Source of the DNA: Candidatus Electryonea clarkiae
GTDB taxonomy: Bacteria > Electryoneota > Electryoneia > Electryoneales > Electryoneaceae
Length of the DNA stretch: 64,000 bases
Direction of reading: 5' to 3'
NCBI GenBank assembly: GCA_030765455.1
Contig: JAVCCM010000040.1
Coordinates: 1-64,000, forward strand
The notes beneath the pieces are model-generated. The model was not told the origin of the DNA. It did no database searches and was given only the letters and a program-made list of their open reading frames with translations. The position numbers and the translations under genes were made by a program. Positions 25,950 through 35,700 of this stretch are shown here, piece after piece (the stretch's first letter is position 1; each line of letters starts with the position of its first letter).

Positions 25950-28900
25950 GGCGTTTTCTTCCTATCTGTAATATTCTCTTAAGTAATTTGCTGCTATGTA
26001 ATATCGTCTTTGCGCAAGGTGAAATTGATTTGGCGCCCTGGCATGGTAATATTTCATGGTGGGGCAGTCAAACGGATCGACTTGGCATGGCTGTGACTAC
26101 CGGTGACTTTGATGGCGATGGCACCTGGGATTTAGCTGTCTCTGCTCCTGGCGCAAGAAATAATTCCGGTGATGTCTATCTGTTCTTCGGAGAATTCGAC
26201 CCGGTTGACAGTGTTAGATATAATGATCTGTCAATTGAAGCAGACCTGATAATCAGGGGAAGTGATAACATCCAGCTTGGAATACGCCTTGTCATGGGGG
26301 ATATAAATGGCGACAGCCGGGAAGACTTGATAATAGGAGCACCGCGAGCTGGTGATGGAAGAGGAGAAGTTTGGGTAATCTTTGGAACATCAACTCCTCC
26401 CGGTCAAATGAATGCTCCCGATGTACGCATTATCGGGGCTGATGATGGGGATGGTTGTGGCGAGGCAATAGGAACTACAATCCTGAGTGGCGAGAACCAG
26501 ATACAGGACATAGTTGTTGGCTCGCCCGGCGCAGATCCTTATGGTCGGGATTCAGCCGGAAGAGTGGATGTGATCAGGGGAAGAGCAGCAAATTGGTTTG
26601 ATACTATTGAGCTTGCGGATATTCCTTCTGAAGTTACAGTTTTTGGTGGAGAACAGGGTGAACGGTTAGGTACTGCAGTTAGTGTCGCTATTTCGTTTGG
26701 TGGTGAACTTCTTGGTAACAATCTGAATTCCGACAACATGGGCGACTTGATAATGTCGTCGCCTGGAAGAACTTATTCGGGGCGGTCCGGAGCCGGGGCA
26801 GTTCATGTTTTCATCAATAATGAAAGCTTAACCGATACCATTGACCTGGATCCAAACACTGTTCATCTTTTGCAGGGATACCGGCAGATTGGTGGAGCCA
26901 GCCCACTGGATAAAATCGGAAGAAGTCTTTGCTCTTTCCATGAGGCTGGAAGCAGAAGCCTTCTGATCGGTGCTCCATCTGCATTAGTGAGTGACGCCCG
27001 CAGGGGAGCCGTTTACCAGGTGACATGGTCTGAGATGAATCCTGGCAGCCCCTGGGTGGGACTTAATCAATCGAATAATTATCGTCTGAAGCTTGTCGGT
27101 AATGAATCAGGAGATTCTCTTGGTGTTTCTGTTATGGGAATCAGTGGATTGATGTTGATCGGGGCAAACGGGAAACAGTTCATGAGCCGGGATAATGCCG
27201 GTGCAATATATGCTATCACAGGAAATCCCAATTTAACCGGAATTATTGATCTGGATACATTGCGTTCCGATGTCAGGGTGATGTTCGGCGCTGGGGCTGG
27301 TGATGAACTGGGATTTTCAATTGCGCTTGCTGACCTCGATATGGATGATATCTTTGATATTATGGGATGCGCCCCGGTTGAAAGCGATTATCAAGGCGCC
27401 GCATACGCAATGAGGGGCGGTTTACCATATGCTTATGGATTCCATCCATTCCCCGGTCAAAGGGGAGTATCAAGTCAGGATACGATCAGATTTTACGCAA
27501 AGGATGATGAGGAGGGGATCGATATAGAATCTATCCGGATGCAAATCAATAATATTGATTATGACTTTGATCACATTGGTTTAAGTTATGAGTCAGACAA
27601 TGGTCTCTACCGTCTGTCTGTAGTGCCGGAAGATACTTTTGAAATCGACGTGCCTATAAATATCCGTTTGCATATTGCAGATGATGCCGGAAACCATTCT
27701 CCCTTTTATTCATTTCAATTCGTGACAGGAAGAGATGACCGCGCGCCTAATCCAACCGGTTTTTCGCCATCACCTTTTGCTGTAGATGTACCTGTAAACT
27801 CACATGTTTCCTTCTCACTTATTGACGTTGGAAGCGGCGTGGATCAGGATTCTATCCGTGTTACTATAGAATCTGAAACATATACTGCTGACGATCCGGA
27901 ATTGATACTGACCGGAACGATCCATAATTTACGGGTAATAGTTGACCCACAGGGTGATTTTCCATCGGAAGAATCAATCACAGTTATTATTGAGGCTGCT
28001 GATAGAACTGAACCTTCTCCAAATATAATGCCTTCCTTCGAGTATTTCTTTATCACAGCAAGGGATACAACGCCTCCACAAATCAATTTTATCTATCCTG
28101 AACCGGGTTCTACTATAGATATCGGAACGCAGATTTTGTTCAGGCTTCTAGATACGGGTACCGGTATCGACACTTCAAATACATTTCTGTACAGAAGACA
28201 AGCTGATCAGACATTACCGGCAGATCTGGAATTTTTACCGACAAGCAGTGGAGCTGTCGTTACACATACGCCTGGTGATAATTTTTATCTTCCCGAGGAA
28301 CTTAACTTGATCGCAATTTCCAGGGACAGAAATAATCCACCAAATATTATGAGTGATACAACCTGGACTTATGATGTTGTAGAAGATGAAGCTCCTCCTC
28401 AATTAATATCAGCAGTTCCAGCTCCGGACAGTATTGGCGCCGCGAGAAATACCTCAATCATAATAGACATCCTCGATAACGCAGCAGGAATCGATTCCAC
28501 CACCCTCGTATTGGAAATTAACGGCAATTATATCTATCATCGAGAGATGGAATGGCTCAGTACAAGCCATCTGCATAAACAAATTACTTACAGTATTCAA
28601 CAGACCATTTATGATGAAGTGGTAGAAGTGCACCTGAATGTAAGAGATAAAACTGTTGCAAGACATGAACTGGACACCACATATACATTTGAGACACTGC
28701 GCGATGAAGATGATCCCCTATTTCTTTTGATAGATCCACCCCAGGGAGCCGAAGGAGTTCCTATATCAGATTCATTAATTTGGGAAGTAGTCGATGATTT
28801 TACAGGAGTTAATCCCACAAGCGCATTCCTCGTAATTAACGGTGTCAATCAGACTGATAGAATTGAAGCCAGAACAGATCCGGTAAGTCCCGGGGCAGGA

Positions 28901-30628
28901 TACAGGTTCATTTATGTGCCCTTGACTTATTTTGAGTACGAAGATACCCTGATTGTTCGATTTGGAGTTTCAGACAGGGAGCAGCCTCCGAATGAGGCCG
29001 TTCTTGTTTACAATCTTATAACTCAACCTGATGAGGATCCACCATATTTAGCAAATCTAAGTCCTTATCCTGATCAATCCAGGGTATCACGAGGGGCTGA
29101 TATAACATTGCAGGTGCTTGACAATGGCGTGGGTGTGGAACTCGATTCGATTTTCCTTTTTATCAGGGATGAATTTATTCCGAAAACATCAATCTTCTCC
29201 GAGGAAGTGGACAGAGGGTATGCAATCCGGTATAATCCTCCAGGGTTATTCTCACATTCCGATACTGTCAACGTGACAGTATGGGCGCATGATGAAGCGG
29301 TAGTTCCCAATATAATGCAGGAAGAATATTCTTTTATCACTCTTAGTGATGATCGTGAACCTCCATTCCTAGCAAATATTACTCCAGGGGATTCTACAAC
29401 CGGATGGCCTGTCAATGCCGGATTTTCTTTTGATCTGCTTGACGATGGCGCTGGGGTGGATCCGGGCTATACCCGGATCGAATTCATTGATGAACCACTT
29501 TGGACGGCCGTTGTAAAAGATTCAGCAATCGATTTGGGTTATCATTATGATGTCACACCGGTGATGCCATTTTTTTACAGTGACACTGTGACCATTGCAG
29601 TCATAGCAAGTGATATTGCCGATCCTCCTAACGGACGAGCCGAACCTCAAACTTTTACCTTTTTTGTACAGAGAGACGATGTTGCACCGGTTATAACAAA
29701 TCTCGATCCAACGCCTGATTCCTCAATAACTTCCAACAGGTTCATAGAGTTTTATGCCCTCGATCAAATGGCTGGAATAGATACTGCTTCGATTTTGTTC
29801 ATTGTGGATGGAATAGACCGATCAGAAGAGGTGATTAAAAAAGCAGCGCCGGAGGGTTGGCGGGTGTGGTATAGACCACCGGAGGAGGGTTGGACAATTT
29901 GGGATACTTTAGATATTTCCATTCATATAGAAGATCTTTCGGCAGGAAGGAACTTCGCTGACAAAAACTATACTGTCAACATTATTCCGGATAGACAACC
30001 TCCTTATATCAATCTATTCCGAATAGGCAATGATTCAATTGAAGTTCGTGGAGCATCAAGTGCCAAAGATTCGCTGCTTCTCGAAGATATTTCTCCGGAG
30101 ACGGACTCGCTACATATAGACCTGATTGATAATGGAGTAGGCGTCAGAATGTCTTCTCTTTTCTTAAAAATAATGTCAAGAAATTATGATAATTTTGTTA
30201 TAGCTGATTCGATACGATTGGGATACCGGTTGAACCTTCCGCTCGCAGATGTTGGGCTATTCCCCGGTCAGCTTGTAGAAATTAAAATTGCAGCCTCAGA
30301 TTCTGCCGGACCGCCTAACGTAATGCGTGTCCAGAGATTGTATTTCAGGATCGAGGCACCTGAAAATGATCTTGAAGCGGTTCCGACTACGATAACTCCA
30401 AACGGAGACGGAGTATGGGATGTTACAATGATCTGGCATCCCGGTGGTGCTTCCACGGAGGTGTCAATTTTTGATATGCGTGGACGTAAAGTTGACACGA
30501 TAAGAGGTAAACCAGCTGAGTGGGATGGTCTTGACCAAAACGGAGAACCAGTTCCGGGAGGGCTCTATATATTCCAATTGGAAGCGGAAGGTAAAATTCG
30601 ACAGGGAACTATTGCAGTAGCAAGATAG
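25946..30628 (+). CDS. Giant integrin-like (FG-GAP) and Ig-like surface protein with TPNGDG-type C-terminal domain
   Basis: This is a 1560-residue exported protein. Signal peptide to about residue 23 (IVFAQ). Residues 40-495 hold seven FG-GAP units, for example GDFDGDGTWDLAVSAPGA with a calcium-binding DxDxDG loop, GDINGDSREDLIIGAPRA and DIVVGSPGA, consistent with a seven-bladed integrin-alpha-type propeller. About eight Ig-like modules follow (500-1465), each opening with a D-P-P/A-P-x-I/L...P-x-P motif. The end (TTITPNGDGVWDVTMI...FDMRGRKV...GLYIFQL) combines the TPNGDG of gliding-adhesin C-termini with a FlgD-like Ig fold, probably a sorting or anchoring tail. The ATGA overlap with motB links it to the motor. 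An adhesin moved or deployed by that motor is inferred. Confidence 0.82.
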   Translation: MRRFLPICNILLSNLLLCNIVFAQGEIDLAPWHGNISWWGSQTDRLGMAVTTGDFDGDGTWDLAVSAPGARNNSGDVYLFFGEFDPVDSVRYNDLSIEADLIIRGSDNIQLGIRLVMGDINGDSREDLIIGAPRAGDGRGEVWVIFGTSTPPGQMNAPDVRIIGADDGDGCGEAIGTTILSGENQIQDIVVGSPGADPYGRDSAGRVDVIRGRAANWFDTIELADIPSEVTVFGGEQGERLGTAVSVAISFGGELLGNNLNSDNMGDLIMSSPGRTYSGRSGAGAVHVFINNESLTDTIDLDPNTVHLLQGYRQIGGASPLDKIGRSLCSFHEAGSRSLLIGAPSALVSDARRGAVYQVTWSEMNPGSPWVGLNQSNNYRLKLVGNESGDSLGVSVMGISGLMLIGANGKQFMSRDNAGAIYAITGNPNLTGIIDLDTLRSDVRVMFGAGAGDELGFSIALADLDMDDIFDIMGCAPVESDYQGAAYAMRGGLPYAYGFHPFPGQRGVSSQDTIRFYAKDDEEGIDIESIRMQINNIDYDFDHIGLSYESDNGLYRLSVVPEDTFEIDVPINIRLHIADDAGNHSPFYSFQFVTGRDDRAPNPTGFSPSPFAVDVPVNSHVSFSLIDVGSGVDQDSIRVTIESETYTADDPELILTGTIHNLRVIVDPQGDFPSEESITVIIEAADRTEPSPNIMPSFEYFFITARDTTPPQINFIYPEPGSTIDIGTQILFRLLDTGTGIDTSNTFLYRRQADQTLPADLEFLPTSSGAVVTHTPGDNFYLPEELNLIAISRDRNNPPNIMSDTTWTYDVVEDEAPPQLISAVPAPDSIGAARNTSIIIDILDNAAGIDSTTLVLEINGNYIYHREMEWLSTSHLHKQITYSIQQTIYDEVVEVHLNVRDKTVARHELDTTYTFETLRDEDDPLFLLIDPPQGAEGVPISDSLIWEVVDDFTGVNPTSAFLVINGVNQTDRIEARTDPVSPGAGYRFIYVPLTYFEYEDTLIVRFGVSDREQPPNEAVLVYNLITQPDEDPPYLANLSPYPDQSRVSRGADITLQVLDNGVGVELDSIFLFIRDEFIPKTSIFSEEVDRGYAIRYNPPGLFSHSDTVNVTVWAHDEAVVPNIMQEEYSFITLSDDREPPFLANITPGDSTTGWPVNAGFSFDLLDDGAGVDPGYTRIEFIDEPLWTAVVKDSAIDLGYHYDVTPVMPFFYSDTVTIAVIASDIADPPNGRAEPQTFTFFVQRDDVAPVITNLDPTPDSSITSNRFIEFYALDQMAGIDTASILFIVDGIDRSEEVIKKAAPEGWRVWYRPPEEGWTIWDTLDISIHIEDLSAGRNFADKNYTVNIIPDRQPPYINLFRIGNDSIEVRGASSAKDSLLLEDISPETDSLHIDLIDNGVGVRMSSLFLKIMSRNYDNFVIADSIRLGYRLNLPLADVGLFPGQLVEIKIAASDSAGPPNVMRVQRLYFRIEAPENDLEAVPTTITPNGDGVWDVTMIWHPGGASTEVSIFDMRGRKVDTIRGKPAEWDGLDQNGEPVPGGLYIFQLEAEGKIRQGTIAVAR

Positions 30629-30712
30629 AAGAAATTGACGATATAACAAATACAATTATGAATCAATCTATAATACATAAAAGAATTTCTAAAAGAATAA
30701 TAGAAACGGGAG

Positions 30713-30736
30713 AGCGGACGTCCCTGTCCGTCATAC
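30713..30736. repeat. Possible short palindromic repeat
   Basis: CGGAC GTCCCT GTCCG forms a five-base stem within AGAGCGGACGTCCCTGTCCG. It lies in the spacer before the PorV-like start. The similarity to the structures at 37874-37901 and 45451-45487 is loose (GGACA/TGTCC cores). Confidence 0.35.
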
Positions 30737-30786
30737 TAAATTATTGTTCTACTCTTTCTTTATGGCGTGATGTGATGCTTACGCCC

Positions 30787-32232
30787 ATGAATTTTAGATT
30801 TAACAATTTCAATTTTCTTTTCCATTTGTGTCTATTGTTGTTATTATTCATTGTTTTTATGAATCCGACTCAAGCGGCATTTGTCGATGCGCCGGGGAAG
30901 AGATTAACAGCACTGGGAGGAGCAGGAACGGCGAGCGCAGGTGATCCCATGGGTTTCTTTTATAATCCGGCATCTCATGCCTGGGGAACTGGAGCAGCTT
31001 TTGAAACACAGTACGGTCGGATGTTCTGGGGTTTGGAAGGCGATAGGTTATCTCGTGGCGCTCTCGGTGGTTATTTGTCTATTGGTACTTGGGGAAGTAT
31101 AGGGTTGGGATATGATCGTTTTGCAGGTGCGTTGTACGAAGAAGAAAGAACTCTATTGGCTTATTCAAGCGCTTTCAAACTGAACGATTTTCATTTCGCC
31201 TTTGGACTGGGGTTTAACGTATTAGGAAGGTATTACCAGGAAACAAAATACACTGCCGTCGATCCGTTCTTTCGAGATTATGGATACAACAAACGAACAG
31301 TTGCGATCGATTTAGGATCACAGTTGCGTATCAACCCTCGATTGATGCTTGGATTAGCTGTCAGGAATGCAAACAGACCGAACCAAGCGCTTGATAAAGA
31401 AGTTGAAGATATTCTTCCGAGCGAGACTCAGCTTGGCTTGGTTTACTCATTCAACAAAGCTGCACTTTTTGCGGATATTGAATTTCGGGATAGGGCTGTA
31501 GGAAGTACAGATATCAATCCAAGAATCGGCGTCGAAGTTCCGATACTTGAACAATTTATGCATTTACGTGGTGGAGTAAACAGGGATGAAATCACAACAG
31601 GATTCGGCTTGAATGTGCATTCACGTCAATATGAACGGGGTTATTACCGTGTCTCTCCAGCGGGTCAACGTGAAAGAATGAAAGAGGTTAAATTCTTAAA
31701 AGTTCGTGTCGGTTACACATTCAGGTATCCAATTGGTGGAGTGGTTTCAACAGCGGGACACCATCAGTTTGGAATCGATGTATATTTCGACAAGCAGCAA
31801 AGTATTCTCGAATCCACAATCCTGTCAAAACCGGATATGGAGCCGAAGGTCATTATTGAGACGGATACGATCAGGGTTAAGGAGCCGCAATACATCCATG
31901 TGGAAGTTGAAGACACTGCTACAGTAAAAGCCCTCGAGGAAATAATATCGAATTTAGAGAGCGATAATAAGGCGTTGCTGAATATTAACGAAGCTATGCG
32001 CTGGCTTGATACTGCTCAAAAAGAATATCTCAGGAAAAATTACAATGCAGCATTGAACGCATGTGACCAGGCACTTCGCCTTGTTCCCAGTATCGCACTC
32101 GGATATAAAAGGAAGGGTTCGATACTGTTCGCATTAGGACGTTATGCTGAAGCAAAACAGAATTGGCAGAGATGTATGGAATTGGATCCGGGAGACAATG
32201 AAGTCAAACGTTTCATAGACCAGCTTCCTTGA
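30787..32232 (+). CDS. PorV/PorQ-like outer membrane barrel with C-terminal TPRs
   Basis: This is about 481 residues from the ATG at 30787 (MNFRFNNFNF); upstream ATGs at 30775 and 30658 give long polar extensions before the signal peptide, and none has a clear ribosome site. After the signal comes the PorV/UPF0164 start (GKRLTALGGAGTASAGDPMGFFYNPAS), then barrel strands to about residue 330, a coiled linker rich in Glu, and two or three TPRs (about 395-480). PorV shuttles cargo bearing C-terminal sorting domains in type IX secretion, so its place directly after the surface protein and before C25 and other cargo genes is meaningful. The TPR extension is not part of ordinary PorV. Confidence 0.8.
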   Translation: MNFRFNNFNFLFHLCLLLLLFIVFMNPTQAAFVDAPGKRLTALGGAGTASAGDPMGFFYNPASHAWGTGAAFETQYGRMFWGLEGDRLSRGALGGYLSIGTWGSIGLGYDRFAGALYEEERTLLAYSSAFKLNDFHFAFGLGFNVLGRYYQETKYTAVDPFFRDYGYNKRTVAIDLGSQLRINPRLMLGLAVRNANRPNQALDKEVEDILPSETQLGLVYSFNKAALFADIEFRDRAVGSTDINPRIGVEVPILEQFMHLRGGVNRDEITTGFGLNVHSRQYERGYYRVSPAGQRERMKEVKFLKVRVGYTFRYPIGGVVSTAGHHQFGIDVYFDKQQSILESTILSKPDMEPKVIIETDTIRVKEPQYIHVEVEDTATVKALEEIISNLESDNKALLNINEAMRWLDTAQKEYLRKNYNAALNACDQALRLVPSIALGYKRKGSILFALGRYAEAKQNWQRCMELDPGDNEVKRFIDQLP

Positions 32233-32730
32233 TTTTATGGGATGATTTGCTTAATAGAAAGATGAGACTCTACACTATCCAAGCGTTATATAAGTATTGT
32301 TCAGAACTTATTTTTTTTTATATAGTTTTATATTCCAGCGCGAGTAAGTTGGTATTTCCCTGCACCCCTCATTCATAAATCAAATATGCAGATACTGCGC
32401 CATAGCATGTAGAATATGCGTCATTTTCACGCGTTTATCAGTCATCTCTTTTTGTGTAAAACTTATTTTTTATTTTGATATGGAAGTATATTTGTGGCTA
32501 AATTAATTAACAATAGAATAATATTGAAGCAGATGGTGTGATGGTTATTAAATCACAATAGTTTAGTGTGATGCGTTAATGTTCTGTATATGAATTATTT
32601 TTTAAAAAATATAATCTGACAGGATTCTGAACAATAATACTCATGGCTGGCATGATGTTGGCTAACATGCAAATCAATTGATTCTATTTTGAAAATTCCC
32701 TTTTGAGAACATAATCGGCTGGAGGATTCC
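32233..32730. promoter_or_regulatory. 498-base AT-rich intergenic region before the C25 gene
   Basis: No gene is supported. The sequence is strongly AT-rich with a perfect ATTTTTTAAAAAAT palindrome near 32597-32610 and two TGTGAT copies at 32536-32575. The promoter of the C25-family gene should be here. TAnnTTTG-like boxes, as in Bacteroidetes promoters, occur (for example TATATTTG near 32488) but without a properly spaced partner. A GGAGG ribosome site precedes 32731. Confidence 0.4.
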
Positions 32731-35700
32731 ATGAAGAAAGTTAGTCTTGTTGCGGTACTATTTTTTGCTGTTATTGGTCTTGTCTTTGGTGCAACCCAAC
32801 AGAGATCGGCAGATGATATTTTACCGGTTAAAGTTCTTGACCGCGTTATTACTGAAAATGGAATGGAGCTGTCGCTTGAGATTAAAGAGCCGGCATGGTC
32901 TTCATTCAAAGATGATGGCGCAGCAATAGAGACCGCTGAATTTGTATCGGGGGGCGCTCTTATAGTTGAAGGCTATCCTTCTGTGCCGGTTGTCGGGAGA
33001 ATGTTTCGGATACCGCCTCGCAGCGGCGTGATTGTAGAAACCCTCGATTCCGAATACGAAACCTTCACCGAGGAAGAATATACTGCACTATATGGAGATG
33101 CCGGGTTCTTTGATGAGGTCAATTCTGATCTTGATGAAAATTCATGGTATCCTGGGATGCTTGCTGCCGCAGGTGAACCCGCCGTATTTCATGATTTCCG
33201 TGTTTCCAACCTTATAACATACCCGGTTCAAGTAAATACAGCGTTGCGGGAAGTCAGGGTTTATAACAATATCCAGGTAAATGTTCGTTTCGAAGGGGTT
33301 GATGACCGTAATACTATTCCAACCGTTCCGACTGCAATTAGTGAAGCATTTTTACCCTGGTACAGGTTGATGCTTGACTGGGATGAAAATGAACTGGACG
33401 AATATGAAGTTTACCACGGCAACGTAGTGGTTGTAATGGAGAACAATGATGTAATATGGGAAGCATTGGCACCCTGGATTGAGTGGAAAAGACAAAGGGG
33501 ATGGGATTTAGAATTTCTCACAGATGATGATGTTGACAATTTTAACGCCAATGGGATAAGAAGCGCGTTGACAGAACGTTTTACAACATCTTCTCCCAAG
33601 TTTGATTATGTAGTGTTCATTGGAGATGCTTCAGGTGGAATATCAGTCCCTGCGGCAACTCAATATGGTGATCATCCATACAGCCTGCTTGCCGGTAATG
33701 ATCAACTGTCGGATGTAGGTGTGGGGCGGATATCCGTAACCAGCGCCAATATGTTAAATACCTATGTAAACAAGGTTTTAACCTATGAAAGAGATATAGA
33801 TTTTGACAATACAGCCTGGTATCGAAGAGGTATGGTAGCCAGATCCAATACCGGTGCGGGAGTTTCTAAAGTAATGCTGATGAGATATGCACGAAGATGT
33901 ATGCTCAACATTGGCTATACGAGAGTAGATTCAGCTTATTCATCGCCGTACGGTATTGGAAATGTTAGGAGTCGAAGTATTACAGCCATTAATAGTGGAC
34001 TCAGCCTTTATTTTGACCGTGGATACCTCGGTACGGGAATCCCATACAATTCATCTATAAACTTAACCAATACTAATATGACTCCGTTCGTAATAGATAT
34101 CACCTGCGGGACTGGCAACTGGGTATCCGGGAATGGAAATAATGAAGGGTATATGAGGGCAGGAACTCCTAATTCAGCACGCGGGGCAATTGGAGCGATA
34201 GGAATGGCTACATCCGGCACAAGCGTCGAATTTAATAACTGTATCGGTGGAGGATCTCTCTGGGCAATACTCCAATTACGAGTTTTGGCGTTGGGGGATA
34301 TAATTTTAGGCGGCAAGGTAAATGGCTGGAACAATTTCGCCGGGAACAATGACGGTCGATTGAATCAGTTTCTTGATTGGTATAACCTGATGGGTGATCC
34401 GACTGTTTGGGTTTGGACCGGGACACCGCTGGAACTGGATGTAACCGCTGCAAACCGCATTGAACTGGGAGAAAATTCTTACTCGATTACCGTTGAAGCA
34501 GACCGTGATCCACTACCGGATGCCTGGGTGACATTGTACAAGGTTGATGATAACGAAGATATAGTTGTCAAAGGAAAAACGGACCAAGATGGCGAGTTGA
34601 CACTTCATGTACCATTCGCCTATACCGGAGATGCTATCCTGACAGTCAGTAAACAACACTTTGCGCCTGATCAAACCGAAATCAGCGTTGTTTCACCGGA
34701 TGCAAGGGTAAGCTACGCTGACGTTACAATTATTGATGACGGCACCCGTGGAACAATAGGCAACGACAATGGAAAGGCAGATGCCGGGGAGACTATCGGA
34801 CTCGAAATTACCGCCAAAAATTTTGGGAATGATGATGAAACTGATGTTTCAGTTACGCTTGATAGCAATGAACCCTGGGTATTGGACATAGATGGTGATA
34901 TAGACTACGGAAACCTTGAAGCAGGTGCATCGAGCGAGGGACAAGGAGTAATCCTGGTAAATATTGATATCGAAGCACAGAAAAACTGGAACCTGAACTT
35001 TGATGTTGAATTCTCAACTGAAGCTGATGATTATACTGGAACTCTACAGGTTTCTGTTAATGCTCCGCTATTTGCCATGTATAATATAAATGGTGCAAAC
35101 CAGATTGATCCTGGAGAAGAAGATGATATAATTGTCGAACTGATGAACGTTGGAACTATTAACGTTGGTTCTTCAACGGCATTGCTGAGAACCTTGGATC
35201 CCTACATGGATATTGTCGAGGGAGATGCTGAGTACGATGCGATGAACGTAGGTGAATATAACGGAACATCTTTCACTATTGCTGCACATGAGGCAACGAT
35301 TCCTGGACATGTCGCACGGGCTTACGTGGTGATAGAAACCGAAGAAGGTTATGTAGATACTACTTGCTTTTCAATTGTACTCGGTTCAAAAAGTGAGGGT
35401 GATCCCTGCGGACCTGACAGGTACGGTTATTATGCATTCGAAGACAGTGACACCGATTTCGAAGACCATGCTCCGGAATTCGAATGGGTAGAAATTAATC
35501 CCTACGCCCAGAATAACGATTATAACGGTACAGTTTTGAATATCAATGATACTTCAGAGAATGATGACGAAGCAATCAGGATAGACCTTCCATTTGACAT
35601 CCAATACTACGGCAACGAGTTCGATGAACTTACTGTTATGGGGAATGGAATGGTGGCTTTCGGGAACCAGAGAGACGTTTCTCTTGCCAGGAACTGGACT

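Noticed and set aside
32480..32500. Bacteroidetes-type promoter box TATATTTG
   Set aside because: No TTG-type partner at the right distance, and such an AT-rich stretch gives chance matches.
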